DNA of 5,662 bases from Gammaproteobacteria bacterium (GTDB lineage Bacteria > Pseudomonadota > Gammaproteobacteria > Eutrophobiales > Eutrophobiaceae), in the NCBI GenBank assembly GCA_004356415.1, contig SMWN01000093.1, positions 1-5,662 of the forward strand, given 5' to 3'. Shown in pieces: positions 5,482 to 5,662 of the stretch (its first letter is position 1; the number at the start of each line of letters is the position of its first letter). A program made the position numbers and the translations under genes. Below the pieces are notes generated by a model that saw only the letters and a list, made by a program, of their open reading frames with translations, was not told the DNA's origin and did not search any database.

Positions 5482-5662
5482 AGCGTGTTTTCTTATCACT
5501 TTTCATCATGTCATTTATTACCGGGGGTGTGACAGCGTGGTGGTTTTGGCATGATATGCAGCAGCAACTAGACTCACCGATTAATATTGAAACAGGCACA
5601 GCTATTAGCTACACCATTAAACCAGGCATGAACCTGAAAATAATAGGTGAGGATTTAGTACA
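5478..5662 (+). CDS. mltG: MltG, endolytic peptidoglycan transglycosylase (N-terminal part)
   Basis: Only the first 61 codons are present; the gene runs off the right edge. MltG (YceG family) is an inner-membrane lytic transglycosylase that cuts nascent glycan strands and is thought to set their length. The visible part starts with Lys-Arg and a hydrophobic segment at about residues 4-24 (VFLSLFIMSFITGG...AWWFW), a single membrane anchor with the rest facing the periplasm. After it come LDSPINI and YTIKPGMNLKIIGEDL, which match the start of the LysM-like subdomain that precedes the catalytic domain in this family. The catalytic glutamate lies outside the window. The start is GTG, overlapping the pabC stop as GTGA; ATG 5467 is in the pabC frame and cannot be used, and an internal ATG at 5508 would cut the anchor. 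Confidence 0.88.
   Translation, partial: MKRVFLSLFIMSFITGGVTAWWFWHDMQQQLDSPINIETGTAISYTIKPGMNLKIIGEDLV

Noticed and set aside
1..5662. Search for a novel system, mobile element, CRISPR array, tRNA or other RNA gene.
   Set aside because: The window is almost fully covered by housekeeping genes in a well-known order. No regularly spaced repeats, transposase, integrase, cloverleaf-like segment or unfamiliar reading frame was seen.

Overview
The window is a continuous stretch of the type II fatty-acid synthesis (fab) cluster of a bacterium, followed by the start of the pabC-mltG pair. All genes are on the + strand in the order plsX(3' end)-fabH-fabD-fabG-acpP-fabF-pabC-mltG(5' end). This order, and above all pabC and mltG directly after fabF, is the arrangement known from Gammaproteobacteria such as Escherichia coli. 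The proteins are close in length and motif to the E. coli proteins: FabF 413 aa, ACP 78 aa, FabG 247 aa, FabD 317 aa, FabH 322 aa, PabC 276 aa. I infer a gammaproteobacterium of moderate, slightly AT-rich composition. Genus cannot be read from this window, and I see no sign of horizontal transfer.

Layout. Positions 1-2785 hold a tightly packed block, plsX-fabH-fabD-fabG, with 4-nt overlaps at plsX/fabH (TTGA) and fabD/fabG (ATGA) and only 32 nt between fabH and fabD. A 158-bp AT-rich gap (2786-2943) carries an 8-bp inverted repeat, candidate promoter elements and a very strong Shine-Dalgarno for acpP (2944-3180). A textbook intrinsic terminator (3200-3238) follows acpP. A second gap (3239-3343) carries an extended -10 promoter candidate with a small palindrome just upstream, leading to fabF (3344-4585). 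After 65 nt without a terminator comes pabC (4651-5481), which overlaps mltG (5478 onward, cut by the window edge) by a GTGA junction. No gene-free stretch exceeds 300 bases.

How the genes work together. PlsX links acyl-ACP to phospholipid synthesis. FabD loads malonate onto ACP, FabH starts chains by condensing acetyl-CoA with malonyl-ACP, FabG reduces the beta-keto product, and FabF carries out elongation condensations. AcpP carries every intermediate. PabC makes p-aminobenzoate for folate, and MltG is the inner-membrane endolytic transglycosylase that acts on nascent peptidoglycan; neither belongs to fatty-acid synthesis but both are normal neighbours.

This is an ordinary housekeeping region and I found no undescribed system. 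The points most worth a second look are: an alanine in PabC where the fold-type IV PLP family normally has the glutamate that contacts the PLP ring nitrogen; TTG start codons on both ketoacyl synthase genes (fabH and fabF); and the likely independent transcription of acpP and of fabF.
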